From assembly GCA_035491895.1 (NCBI GenBank), contig DATJJY010000088.1, positions 20,177 through 84,176 on the forward strand: a stretch of DNA of 64,000 bases. The letters are read 5' to 3'. This DNA comes from DASTHG01 sp035491895 (GTDB lineage Bacteria > Gemmatimonadota > Gemmatimonadetes > Gemmatimonadales > GWC2-71-9). Under the pieces are notes generated by a model that ran no database searches, was not told the origin of the DNA, and saw nothing but the letters and a program-made list of their open reading frames with translations. Both the position numbers and the translations under genes were made by a program. This document shows, piece after piece, positions 23,788 through 31,166 of this stretch; the stretch's first letter is position 1; the number at the start of each line of letters is the position of its first letter.

Positions 23788-24714
23788 ATGGCCGTACCGC
23801 TGATTCAAATCACGCCGCAGCGACAGGGAGCCCCCTCTGTTGGCCCAGGAGCCCCTGAGCGAAAGCCCGCGTGGCTCAAGGTCAAAGCTCCGGGAGGGGC
23901 GACCTATCTCACCGTAAAACAGATGATGCGGGACTTGCGGCTGCACACCGTGTGCGAAGAAGCCCACTGTCCCAACATCGGCGAGTGCTGGGAGCACCGC
24001 GCCGCCACCTTCATGATCCTCGGGGACGTGTGCACGCGGAACTGTGCGTACTGTGCCGTGGCCCACGGCACTCCAGCCCCCCTCGACACGCAGGAGCCCG
24101 AACGTCTCGCCGCTGCGGTGGCTCAGCTGGGACTGCGCCACGTCGTCATCACGAGCGTCGACCGTGACGATCTGCCGAACGGCGGCGCGGAGCTGTTCGC
24201 CGCGAGCATCGCTGCGATCCGGCAGCGACTTCCCGAGACGTCGATCGAGGTCCTGATCCCCGATTTCAAGGGCAGTGCTGCGGCGCTGGAGATCGTGGTG
24301 GCCGCCGCCCCCGACATCCTGAACCACAACCTCGAAACGATCGAGCGGCTGTATCGCATCGCCCGCCCCGGGGGCCGCTATCCGCGGGCGCTCGAGCTGT
24401 TGCAGCGGGCGAAGCAGCTGAACCCGGGCGGGCTCACCAAGTCCGGTCTGATGTGTGGTCTCGGAGAGGAATGGGACGAGCTGATCGGCGCGATGCATGA
24501 CCTGCGCGCGCAGGACGTGGATATCCTCACGCTCGGGCAATACCTCCGCCCCTCGGATGCGCATCTGCCGATCGCCCGCTGGTACACGCCGGCCGAATTC
24601 GCCGAACTGAAGCGGCTGGGGGCCGAGATGGGATTCCGGCACGTCGAGTCGGGCCCGCTCGTGCGCTCGAGCTATCACGCCTGGGAGCAAGTGGAGGCAG
24701 CGACCCAACCATGA
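23788..24714 (+). CDS. lipA: Lipoyl synthase
   Basis: 308 residues from ATG 23788; an upstream ATG at 23755 would lie before the probable promoter. Auxiliary cluster cysteines are Cys56, Cys61 and Cys67 (CEEAHCPNIGEC), and the radical-SAM triad is Cys82-x3-Cys86-x2-Cys89 (CTRNCAYC). The C-terminal RSSYHA serine that completes the auxiliary cluster is present. The enzyme inserts two sulfur atoms into protein-bound octanoyl groups to make lipoyl cofactor. Its stop overlaps the start of PDH E1-alpha, placing cofactor synthesis directly with the enzyme that needs it; LipB follows downstream. Confidence 0.97.
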   Translation: MAVPLIQITPQRQGAPSVGPGAPERKPAWLKVKAPGGATYLTVKQMMRDLRLHTVCEEAHCPNIGECWEHRAATFMILGDVCTRNCAYCAVAHGTPAPLDTQEPERLAAAVAQLGLRHVVITSVDRDDLPNGGAELFAASIAAIRQRLPETSIEVLIPDFKGSAAALEIVVAAAPDILNHNLETIERLYRIARPGGRYPRALELLQRAKQLNPGGLTKSGLMCGLGEEWDELIGAMHDLRAQDVDILTLGQYLRPSDAHLPIARWYTPAEFAELKRLGAEMGFRHVESGPLVRSSYHAWEQVEAATQP

Positions 24715-25709
24715 CGACCGCGACCGCACAGCCCACGAAGGGCGACACACAAGGAGCACAGCAGCGCCGCATGTTGCGCGAGATGCTCCTGATCCGCCAT
24801 TTCGAGGAAAAGGCCGCCGAGGCGTATGCCATCGGCAAGATCGGCGGCTTCTGCCACCTCTATATCGGGCAGGAAGCGGTCGCGGTCGGCGTGTCCGCGG
24901 CCCTCGAGCCCACCGACTACGTCATCGGCTCGTACCGCGAGCACGGCCAGGCATTGGTGCGCGGCATATCGGCGCGCGCCGTCATGGCCGAGTTGTTCGG
25001 GAAGAGCACGGGCTGTTCCGGCGGCAAGGGCGGCTCGATGCACCTGTTCGACGCGGAAAAGCGTTTCATGGGCGGTCACGGGATCGTGGGGGGCCACCTG
25101 CCGCTCGCTACCGGTCTCGCCTTTGCGATCAAGTATCGCGACGGGGACGAGGTGTGCGTCTGCTTCTTCGGCGAGGCGGCGGTAAACATCGGGGCGTTCC
25201 ACGAGGCGCTGAACATGGCGTCGGTATGGAAGCTGCCGGTGATCTTCCTGTGCGAGAACAACCGCTACGGGATGGGCACCGCGTTCGAGCGTGTGGCGGC
25301 GGTGACCGATGTCGTGGAGCACGCCTGCAGCTACGACATCGCGGGCGAGGTCGTGAACGGGATGGACGTGCTCGAGGTGCAGCAGGCGGTGCAGCGCGCG
25401 GTACAGCGCGCCCGCAAGGGCGGCCATCCCACCCTGCTCGAGGTGCGGACCTACCGCTACATGGGCCATTCGATGTCCGACCCGCTGCACGGCGTCTACC
25501 GCACGAAAGACGAGGTAGAGGAACAGAAGAAGAAGGACCCGATCGTCCAGCTCACGCAGCGCCTGCGCCAGGACGGCGTCCTCGATCAGGCGGGGTTCGA
25601 TGCGCTCGACGCGGAGGTGCGTGCCGAGGTCGAGGATGCGGTGAAATTCGCCGACGAGAGCCCCGACCCCGTCGCCGAAGAGCTGACGGCGCACGTGCTG
25701 GCGGACTGA
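24711..25709 (+). CDS. pdhA: Pyruvate dehydrogenase E1 component, alpha subunit
   Basis: 332 residues, typical of heterotetrameric E1. It shows the family opening MLLIRHFEEKAAEAY, GSYREHGQAL, the GGKGGSMHLF segment and the phosphorylation-loop-like YRYMGHSMSDP. In the thiamine-diphosphate motif the usual GDGA reads GEAA (residues near 155), followed by the expected NN (ENNRYGMGT), so the metal site seems to use Glu in place of Asp. It decarboxylates pyruvate with the beta subunit and passes the acetyl group to E2. A branched-chain oxo-acid E1 cannot be fully excluded. Coupled to lipA (ATGA). Confidence 0.93.
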   Translation: MTTATAQPTKGDTQGAQQRRMLREMLLIRHFEEKAAEAYAIGKIGGFCHLYIGQEAVAVGVSAALEPTDYVIGSYREHGQALVRGISARAVMAELFGKSTGCSGGKGGSMHLFDAEKRFMGGHGIVGGHLPLATGLAFAIKYRDGDEVCVCFFGEAAVNIGAFHEALNMASVWKLPVIFLCENNRYGMGTAFERVAAVTDVVEHACSYDIAGEVVNGMDVLEVQQAVQRAVQRARKGGHPTLLEVRTYRYMGHSMSDPLHGVYRTKDEVEEQKKKDPIVQLTQRLRQDGVLDQAGFDALDAEVRAEVEDAVKFADESPDPVAEELTAHVLAD

Positions 25710-25712
25710 CCC

Positions 25713-26693
25713 ATGCCCACGATCACGTACCGGGATGCCCTGAACCAGGCGTTGCGCGAGGAGATGCAGCGCGACCCCAACGTATTCCTGATGGGCGAGG
25801 AGGTCGGCCTCTACCAGGGCGCCTACAAGGTGAGCCGCGGGTTGCTCGAGGAGTTCGGCGCCAAGCGCATTGTCGACACGCCGATCGCCGAGCTCGGGTT
25901 CGCCGGGATCGGCGTCGGCGCGGCAATGGGTGGGTTGCGTCCGGTGGTGGAGTTCATGACCTGGAACTTCGCCGTGCTGGCACTCGATCAGATCGTCAAT
26001 TCCGCGGCCAAGATGCTCTACATGTCCGGCGGCCAGATCCCCATCCCGATCGTCTTTCGCGGACCCAATGGGGCCGCGCTGCAGCTCTCGTCCCAGCACT
26101 CGCAGGCGTGGGAGTCGTGGCTGTCGCACATCCCCGGCCTCAAGGTCGTCGCCCCCGCGACCCCCTACGACGCCAAGGGCCTCCTGAAGGCGGCGATCCG
26201 CGACAACAACCCGGTCATCGTGCTCGAGGGCGAAATGCTCTACAACAACAAGGGCGAGGTCCCCGAGGGCGAGATCGTGGTGCCGATCGGCCAGGCCGAG
26301 GTGAAGCGCGAAGGCGCGCACGTCACCCTCATTTGCCACTCCAAGACGGTGTCGATCGCTCTCAAGGCGGCCGAACAGCTCGCGACCCAGGACATCGCGG
26401 CCGAAGTCATCGACCTCCGCACGCTGCGCCCGCTCGACGACGCGACGATACTCCGCTCGGTGGCGAAGACCAACCGCGTCGTCGTCGTGGAGGAAGGCTG
26501 GCCCCAGTGCGGCGTGGGCGCCCAGGTGGTCGATCTCATCCAGCGCGAAGCGTTCGACCAGCTCGACGCGCCGGTGCTGCGCGTCACACAGGCCGATGTG
26601 CCGATGCCGTACAACAAGCAGCTCGAGCGGCTCGCCAAGCCGTCCGCCGAAAAGGTGGTCACGGCGGCCCGGCGCGTCCTCTACCTCGACTGA
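25713..26693 (+). CDS. pdhB: Pyruvate dehydrogenase E1 component, beta subunit
   Basis: 326 residues, the usual length. Landmarks are ITYRDALNQALREEM, FLMGEEVGLYQGAYKVSRGLLEEFG, RIVDTPIAELGFAGIGVGAAMGGLRPVVEFMTWNF and the C-terminal VVEEGWPQCGVGAQ and TQADVPMPYNKQLE. It completes the thiamine-diphosphate active site with the alpha subunit 3 nt upstream. The next gene (E2) starts 2 nt after its stop codon. A clear operon member. Confidence 0.96.
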   Translation: MPTITYRDALNQALREEMQRDPNVFLMGEEVGLYQGAYKVSRGLLEEFGAKRIVDTPIAELGFAGIGVGAAMGGLRPVVEFMTWNFAVLALDQIVNSAAKMLYMSGGQIPIPIVFRGPNGAALQLSSQHSQAWESWLSHIPGLKVVAPATPYDAKGLLKAAIRDNNPVIVLEGEMLYNNKGEVPEGEIVVPIGQAEVKREGAHVTLICHSKTVSIALKAAEQLATQDIAAEVIDLRTLRPLDDATILRSVAKTNRVVVVEEGWPQCGVGAQVVDLIQREAFDQLDAPVLRVTQADVPMPYNKQLERLAKPSAEKVVTAARRVLYLD

Positions 26694-26694
26694 C

Positions 26695-27975
26695 ATGGCC
26701 ACCACCGTCGTGATGGAAGCGCTCTCCCCGACGATGGAGGAGGGGCGGATCGTGAAGTGGTCCAAGGCCGTCGGCGATGCGGTCAAGACCGGCGAAACGC
26801 TGGCCGAGGTCGAGACCGACAAGGCGGTCATGGAGATCGTCGCCCGCGCCGATGGGCAGCTCCTCAAGCAGCTCGTCGCCGAGGGAGCGACGGTGCCGGT
26901 GGGGGAGGCGGTGGGGGTGATCGGTGCGCCGGGGGAGAGCGTTGCGACGACCGCTCCGGCTGCGCCCGCGAAGAAGCCGTCAGCCGTCAGCTCTCAGCCG
27001 TCAGCCGTCAGCTCTCAGCCGTCGGCTGTCAGCCCTCAGCCGTCAGCCGTCAGCTCTCAGCCGTCGGCTGTCAGCCCTCAGCCGGTCCCCCCAGTGGCCC
27101 CTGCTGACGCCACTCGCGTAGTGAGAGCCTCGCCGCTCGCGAAGCGGCTCGCCAAGGAACGGGGCGTCGACCTGAAGCTGGTGCAGGGATCGGGTCCCGG
27201 GGGACGCGTGATCATGCGGGACCTGGAGGGCGCCGTCGCCGTTACCGCTCCCCGTGCGTCCGCCCCCGCCCCGATAGGCGGCGGTGCCCCATATCGCGAC
27301 GTCCCGCTCACCCAGATCCGCAAGACCATCGCCAAGCGGCTCGGCGCGTCGCTGGGACCAATCCCCCACTTCTTCCTCACGGCCGAAGTGGACATGGAGC
27401 GGGCCGCCGAGGCGCGCGCGGCGCTCAACCAGCAGCTCGGCGATCAGCAAGGGAAGATCAGCGTCAACGACATCCTGCTGAAGGCCACGGCCCTGGCGCT
27501 CGTGAAACACGGCGCCTGCAACGCCTGGTGGCAGGAGGACCACATCCGCTACTGGAACGAGGTCCACCTCGGGATGGCCGTGGCCGTCGAGGACGGGCTG
27601 ATCACGCCCGTCATCCGCAATACCGACCGCAAATCACTGCTGGATATCGGCGCCGAAGCGCGCGAGCTCGCCGGCCGGGCGCGCGAGCGCCGCCTGAAGC
27701 CGGAGGAGTACACCGGGTCGACGTTTTCCGTCTCGAACCTCGGCATGTTCGAGATCGACCAGTTCACCGCGGTCATCAACCCCCCCGAGGCGGGGATCCT
27801 CGCCGTCGGGACGATGGCCGCGAAACCGGTGGCGGTGGACGGCCAGGTGGTCGTGCGGCGGCGCTTGCGGATGACGATGAGCTGCGACCACCGGGTGATC
27901 GACGGAGCCACCGGGGCCGCATTCCTGAAAACCTTGAAGCAGATGCTCGAGAATCCGTTGGCGATGCTCTTATAA
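26695..27975 (+). CDS. pdhC: Pyruvate dehydrogenase E2 (dihydrolipoamide acetyltransferase)
   Basis: 426 residues from ATG 26695. Lipoyl domain 1-80 with the lipoylated Lys43 (VETDKAVME). Residues 95-129 are a perfect tract of five 7-residue repeats SAVS(S/P)QP, encoded by a 7-nt repeat array (26976-27080), in place of the usual Ala-Pro linker. The E3/E1-binding domain follows (ASPLAKRLAKERGVDL, about 143-180). The catalytic domain ends with the active-site HxxxD: His399 and Asp403 in DHRVIDGA. It carries acetyl groups on the swinging lipoyl arm and makes acetyl-CoA in the cytoplasm. Confidence 0.95.
   Translation: MATTVVMEALSPTMEEGRIVKWSKAVGDAVKTGETLAEVETDKAVMEIVARADGQLLKQLVAEGATVPVGEAVGVIGAPGESVATTAPAAPAKKPSAVSSQPSAVSSQPSAVSPQPSAVSSQPSAVSPQPVPPVAPADATRVVRASPLAKRLAKERGVDLKLVQGSGPGGRVIMRDLEGAVAVTAPRASAPAPIGGGAPYRDVPLTQIRKTIAKRLGASLGPIPHFFLTAEVDMERAAEARAALNQQLGDQQGKISVNDILLKATALALVKHGACNAWWQEDHIRYWNEVHLGMAVAVEDGLITPVIRNTDRKSLLDIGAEARELAGRARERRLKPEEYTGSTFSVSNLGMFEIDQFTAVINPPEAGILAVGTMAAKPVAVDGQVVVRRRLRMTMSCDHRVIDGATGAAFLKTLKQMLENPLAMLL
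26976..27080 (+). repeat. 15-unit heptamer array encoding the E2 linker
   Basis: Fifteen head-to-tail 7-nt units, mostly GCCGTCA, GCTCTCA, GCCGTCG, GCTGTCA and GCCCTCA. Units 4-9 and 10-15 are an exact 42-nt duplication (26997-27038 and 27039-27080). Because three units equal seven codons, the array stays in frame and encodes five copies of SAVS(S/P)QP. Confidence 0.92.
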
Positions 27976-28034
27976 ATGCAGAATGATGAATGTCGAATGC
28001 AGAATTGTGCATTCTGCAGTTTGCATTCTGCATT
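27975..28034. repeat. Inverted repeat with 7-nt units between pdhC and lpdA
   Basis: Left arm units ATGCAGA, ATGATGA, ATGTCGA, ATGCAGA (27976-28003); the right arm carries related units in reverse complement. The outermost 11 bp (27975-27985 with 28024-28034) match perfectly. It begins within the stop codon of pdhC and ends just before the lpdA ribosome site. It could fold in the mRNA and affect stability or lpdA translation. Confidence 0.75.
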
Positions 28035-28049
28035 CCAAGGGGAGGCTCA

Positions 28050-29441
28050 TTGGCTAGTCAATTCGACGTGATTGTCCTTGGCGGGGGCCCTGCCGGCTAC
28101 GAGTGCGCCATTCGAGCGGCGCAGCTCGGCATGGCCTGCGCCGTGGTGGAGCGCGAGAAGCTCGGCGGGGTGTGCGTCAATATCGGGTGCATCCCCACCA
28201 AGGCCCTGCTCCATTCGGCCTTTATCGCCCACCTGCTGAAGGATTCGGCGGACTTCGGTGTGGCGGCCGGCACGGTGAAAACCGACTACGGCGTCGCGAT
28301 GAAACGCAGTCGCAAGGTCGCCGACCAGAACTCGCGGGGCGTCGAGTTCCTGATGAAGAAGAACAAGATCACCGTCATCAAGGGTACGGGCGTCCTGCAG
28401 CCGGGCCGCAAGGTCCAGGTAGGCAGCGACATCCTCGAAGCCAAGAAGGCGGTCGTCATCGCCACCGGATCGCGCGTGAAGGGCATCCCTCAAATCGGGC
28501 TCGAGATCAACAAGACGACCGTCATCTCTTCCGACGAAGCGCTGCTGCTGGAGAAGCTCCCCGCGTCGGTGGCGGTCATCGGCGCCGGTGCCGTCGGAAT
28601 GGAGTTCGCCGACATTTTCAACGCCTTTGGCGTGCCCGTAACGTTGATCGAAGCCCTCCCCCGCATACTCCCCCTCGAGGATGCCGAGGCGTCGGCGGAG
28701 CTCGCCAAGAGCTACCGCAAGCGGGGCATCACCGTGATCGCCGGGGCGAAGGTGACCAAGGCCGCTGTCGGCAAGGACAAGGTCGTACTGGACGTCGAAG
28801 CGGAGGGCGGGAAGCAGCAGGTCGAGGCAGCCGCTGTCCTGATGGCGGCAGGCCGGGCGGTCAACACGGAGAACGTAGGACTCAAAGAGTGCGGCATTCA
28901 GCTGACCGATCGGGGCTTCATCAAGGTCGACCAGAACCTCCAGACCACGGCGCCGGGATACTACGCCATCGGCGACGTCGCCGGTCCACCGATGCTGGCG
29001 CACAAGGGAAGCCGCGAGGGGATCATCGTCGCGGAGCGTCTCGCCGGAAAACAGCCGCACGCGCTCCGCTACGACAACGTGCCCAGCGTGACGTACTGTC
29101 ACCCCGAGGTGGCGAGCATCGGGCTCTCCGAGGATCAGTGCAAAGAGCAGAAGCTCGAGTATATCGCCGGGAAGTTCCCGTTTTCCGCCAACGGCCGCGC
29201 CCGCGGCACCGGGGAGACGGAGGGATTCGTGAAGGTGCTCCGGGAGAAAAAGTACGGAGAGATCCTCGGTGCCCATATCGTCGGCGCCCACGCGTCGGAG
29301 ATGATCCACGAGCTGGCGGTGGCGCGGGAGAACGAGTACACGGTCGAAGAGGTCGAGCTCGCGATCCACGCGCATCCGACGATGTCGGAGGCCGTGGCGG
29401 AAGCCTGCCTCGATTCGCTCGGCCGGGCGATCAATATCTGA
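28050..29441 (+). CDS. lpdA: Dihydrolipoyl dehydrogenase (PDH E3)
   Basis: 463 residues if the TTG at 28050 is used; it is 4 nt after a strong AAGGGGAGG and gives the normal N-terminus ASQFDVIVLGGGPAGYE. An upstream in-frame start at 27990 would translate the intergenic repeat and is rejected. FAD motif GGGPAGYE at 11-18; redox cysteines Cys42 and Cys47 in GGVCVNIGCIPTK; NAD motif VIGAGAVGMEF; the C-terminal His-Glu pair lies in HAHPTMSEA. It reoxidises dihydrolipoamide on E2 with NAD+. Expression level may be set by the TTG start and the hairpin upstream. Confidence 0.95.
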   Translation: MASQFDVIVLGGGPAGYECAIRAAQLGMACAVVEREKLGGVCVNIGCIPTKALLHSAFIAHLLKDSADFGVAAGTVKTDYGVAMKRSRKVADQNSRGVEFLMKKNKITVIKGTGVLQPGRKVQVGSDILEAKKAVVIATGSRVKGIPQIGLEINKTTVISSDEALLLEKLPASVAVIGAGAVGMEFADIFNAFGVPVTLIEALPRILPLEDAEASAELAKSYRKRGITVIAGAKVTKAAVGKDKVVLDVEAEGGKQQVEAAAVLMAAGRAVNTENVGLKECGIQLTDRGFIKVDQNLQTTAPGYYAIGDVAGPPMLAHKGSREGIIVAERLAGKQPHALRYDNVPSVTYCHPEVASIGLSEDQCKEQKLEYIAGKFPFSANGRARGTGETEGFVKVLREKKYGEILGAHIVGAHASEMIHELAVARENEYTVEEVELAIHAHPTMSEAVAEACLDSLGRAINI

Positions 29442-29512
29442 ACGACGCGGCGAAGGACCCGGTGGCCGTCGGACTGGGAGCGATCGGGACCGGGTCCGGT
29501 CTCGGTGGAGCA

Positions 29513-29866
29513 ATGATGACGCTGGCGCAGATCGTCGTCAGCCAGCTCCGCAGTCACCTCGAGGTCGTTGCTTACCAGGAGGAGTTCGCAGGTCTCCTTT
29601 TCTATGGTACACTGGCAGCGCTCGGCCTGGCAGCCTTTTTCGGCTGGCGCCGTAGCACTCCCATCGAGAACATCTGGCAGCGTGGCGTGATCGCGGTTTT
29701 GGCGGCCGTGGGCGCCCTCATCATCGGCTTTCTCGCCGCCCTGGCGGATCGACTCTTGGGTCTTACCGGTCTGATCCTGTGGGGCGTCCTGGCCCTGGGG
29801 TTCGGCGTCGCCGCGAGCCGCTGGGCGGTGCGCGGCGCCGGCCCGGCGGCCAGCGGGGTCGCATGA
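29513..29866 (+). CDS. Small membrane protein in the PDH/lipoate cluster
   Basis: 117 residues from ATG 29513, preceded by GGTGGAG; no earlier convincing start is present. Three hydrophobic helices (about residues 30-47, 58-78 and 83-102) with a conserved-looking FFGWRRSTPIENIWQRG loop between the first two. No family recognised. It overlaps lipB by 4 nt (ATGA), so it is made together with the octanoyltransferase, but no biochemical link is evident. Confidence 0.65.
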   Translation: MMTLAQIVVSQLRSHLEVVAYQEEFAGLLFYGTLAALGLAAFFGWRRSTPIENIWQRGVIAVLAAVGALIIGFLAALADRLLGLTGLILWGVLALGFGVAASRWAVRGAGPAASGVA

Positions 29867-30537
29867 GCCCGAACCCGCTCGAGGTCATCCTGGCGGGGAG
29901 GATGGAGTACCGCGCGGCGCTCGCCTGGCAGCGCGCGCTGGCACACGACCGCATCGCTGGTCGGCTGGGACACGACGTCCTGTTATTGCTGGAGCACGAC
30001 CCGGTCGTCACGCTGGGTCGGACGACACAAGCAGCCCACGTGCTGCAGTCCCAGGGCATCGACGTCGTGGAGGTGGAGCGTGGCGGCGACGTCACCTTCC
30101 ACGGCCCTGGACAGCTCGTGGGATATCCGATCCTCGACCTCAACGCCTACCGGCCGGACCTGCACTGGTATCTCCGTACGCTCGAGCAGGCGCTGATCGA
30201 CGCGCTCGGCGCGCTCGCGATACCGGCGGAGCGCAACCCCGGGCTGACCGGCGTTTGGACGCGCGGCCGCAAGATCGCCAGCATCGGCATCCACGTGAAG
30301 CAGTGGGTCACCTGGCACGGCTTTGCCCTCAACGTCACGACCGATCTCTCGGCGTTCGACCGCATCGTGCCCTGCGGGATTCCCGGCGTCGTCATGACGT
30401 CGGTCGCGCGCGAGCGCGGGGAGGACACCGCCGGCACGGCGTTGTGGGAGGACACGGTGCGGGCCGTGATGCACGGATTCGAGACGGCGTTCGGCGTCGC
30501 GACGCGTCTCGCCGAGCCCGCCACCCAACCGTCATGA
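29863..30537 (+). CDS. lipB: Octanoyl-[acyl-carrier-protein]:protein octanoyltransferase
   Basis: 224 residues from ATG 29863 in a 4-nt overlap with the previous gene. Conserved RGGDVTFHGPGQLVGYPI at 73-90, the lysine of the Lys-Cys pair at Lys137 (GRKIASIGIHV), and nucleophile Cys171 in VPCGIPG. LipB moves octanoyl groups from acyl carrier protein onto E2 and other lipoyl domains, the step before LipA. With LipA and PDH in one cluster the window holds a complete de novo lipoylation route for its own E2. It overlaps the next gene by 4 nt. Confidence 0.96.
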   Translation: MSPNPLEVILAGRMEYRAALAWQRALAHDRIAGRLGHDVLLLLEHDPVVTLGRTTQAAHVLQSQGIDVVEVERGGDVTFHGPGQLVGYPILDLNAYRPDLHWYLRTLEQALIDALGALAIPAERNPGLTGVWTRGRKIASIGIHVKQWVTWHGFALNVTTDLSAFDRIVPCGIPGVVMTSVARERGEDTAGTALWEDTVRAVMHGFETAFGVATRLAEPATQPS

Positions 30538-31166
30538 GCGCGGGTCCGGCCGCGCGTGAGCGCCTGCCTCCAGGCCAGGTGCTCACGAAGAAATGGCCGG
30601 TGCTTCACTACGGGCTCGTCCCGACGGTCGATCTCGCGACGTGGACCTTCACGGTGGACGGCCTTGTCGAGCGTCCGTTCGTTCTCACCTACGACGAGCT
30701 CCTCGCCCTACCCCGCTCCACCACGCAATGCGACATCCATTGCGTCACGACGTGGAGCCGGTACGACAACAGCTTTGGCGGTGTGGCGGTGCGGCTGCTG
30801 CTCGAGCGCGCCGGCGTGCGCCCAGACGCTCGCTACTGTCTCGTGTCGGCCGAGCAGCAATTCACGACCAACCTGCCGTTAGCCGATCTCGACCGGGCAG
30901 AGAATCTCGTAGCGCTCACGCACGATGGCGAGCCGCTGACTCCCGAGCACGGCTGGCCAGCCCGGCTCCTCGTCCCGCATCTGTATTTCTGGAAGAGCGC
31001 GAAGTGGGTGCGGGGGTTGACGCTGCTGGACGCCGACGTCCCCGGTTTTTGGGAGCAGAACGGCTATCACATGCACGGCGACCCGTGGACGGAAGAGCGC
31101 TACGGCGGTCGGGGTTTGACCCAGCACGACATCAATCGGCTGCGCAATCTCAGCAAGAGGACGTGA
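30534..31166 (+). CDS. Molybdopterin-dependent oxidoreductase, sulfite-oxidase/YedY-like
   Basis: 210 residues. The sulfite-oxidase-type fold is indicated by WTFTVDGLVERPFVLTYDELLALP and by the probable molybdenum ligand Cys70 in CDIHCVTTWS; VPHLYFWKSAKWVRGLTLL follows. There is no Tat signal peptide and no heme or dimerisation domain, so this is a short, apparently cytoplasmic member of the family. Substrate unknown. Its start overlaps lipB by 4 nt; its 3' end overlaps the convergent kinase gene by 17 nt. Confidence 0.87.
   Translation: MSAGPAARERLPPGQVLTKKWPVLHYGLVPTVDLATWTFTVDGLVERPFVLTYDELLALPRSTTQCDIHCVTTWSRYDNSFGGVAVRLLLERAGVRPDARYCLVSAEQQFTTNLPLADLDRAENLVALTHDGEPLTPEHGWPARLLVPHLYFWKSAKWVRGLTLLDADVPGFWEQNGYHMHGDPWTEERYGGRGLTQHDINRLRNLSKRT

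Noticed and set aside
26976..27080. CRISPR array
   Set aside because: The units are 7 nt with no spacers, and the tract is translated in frame in pdhC.
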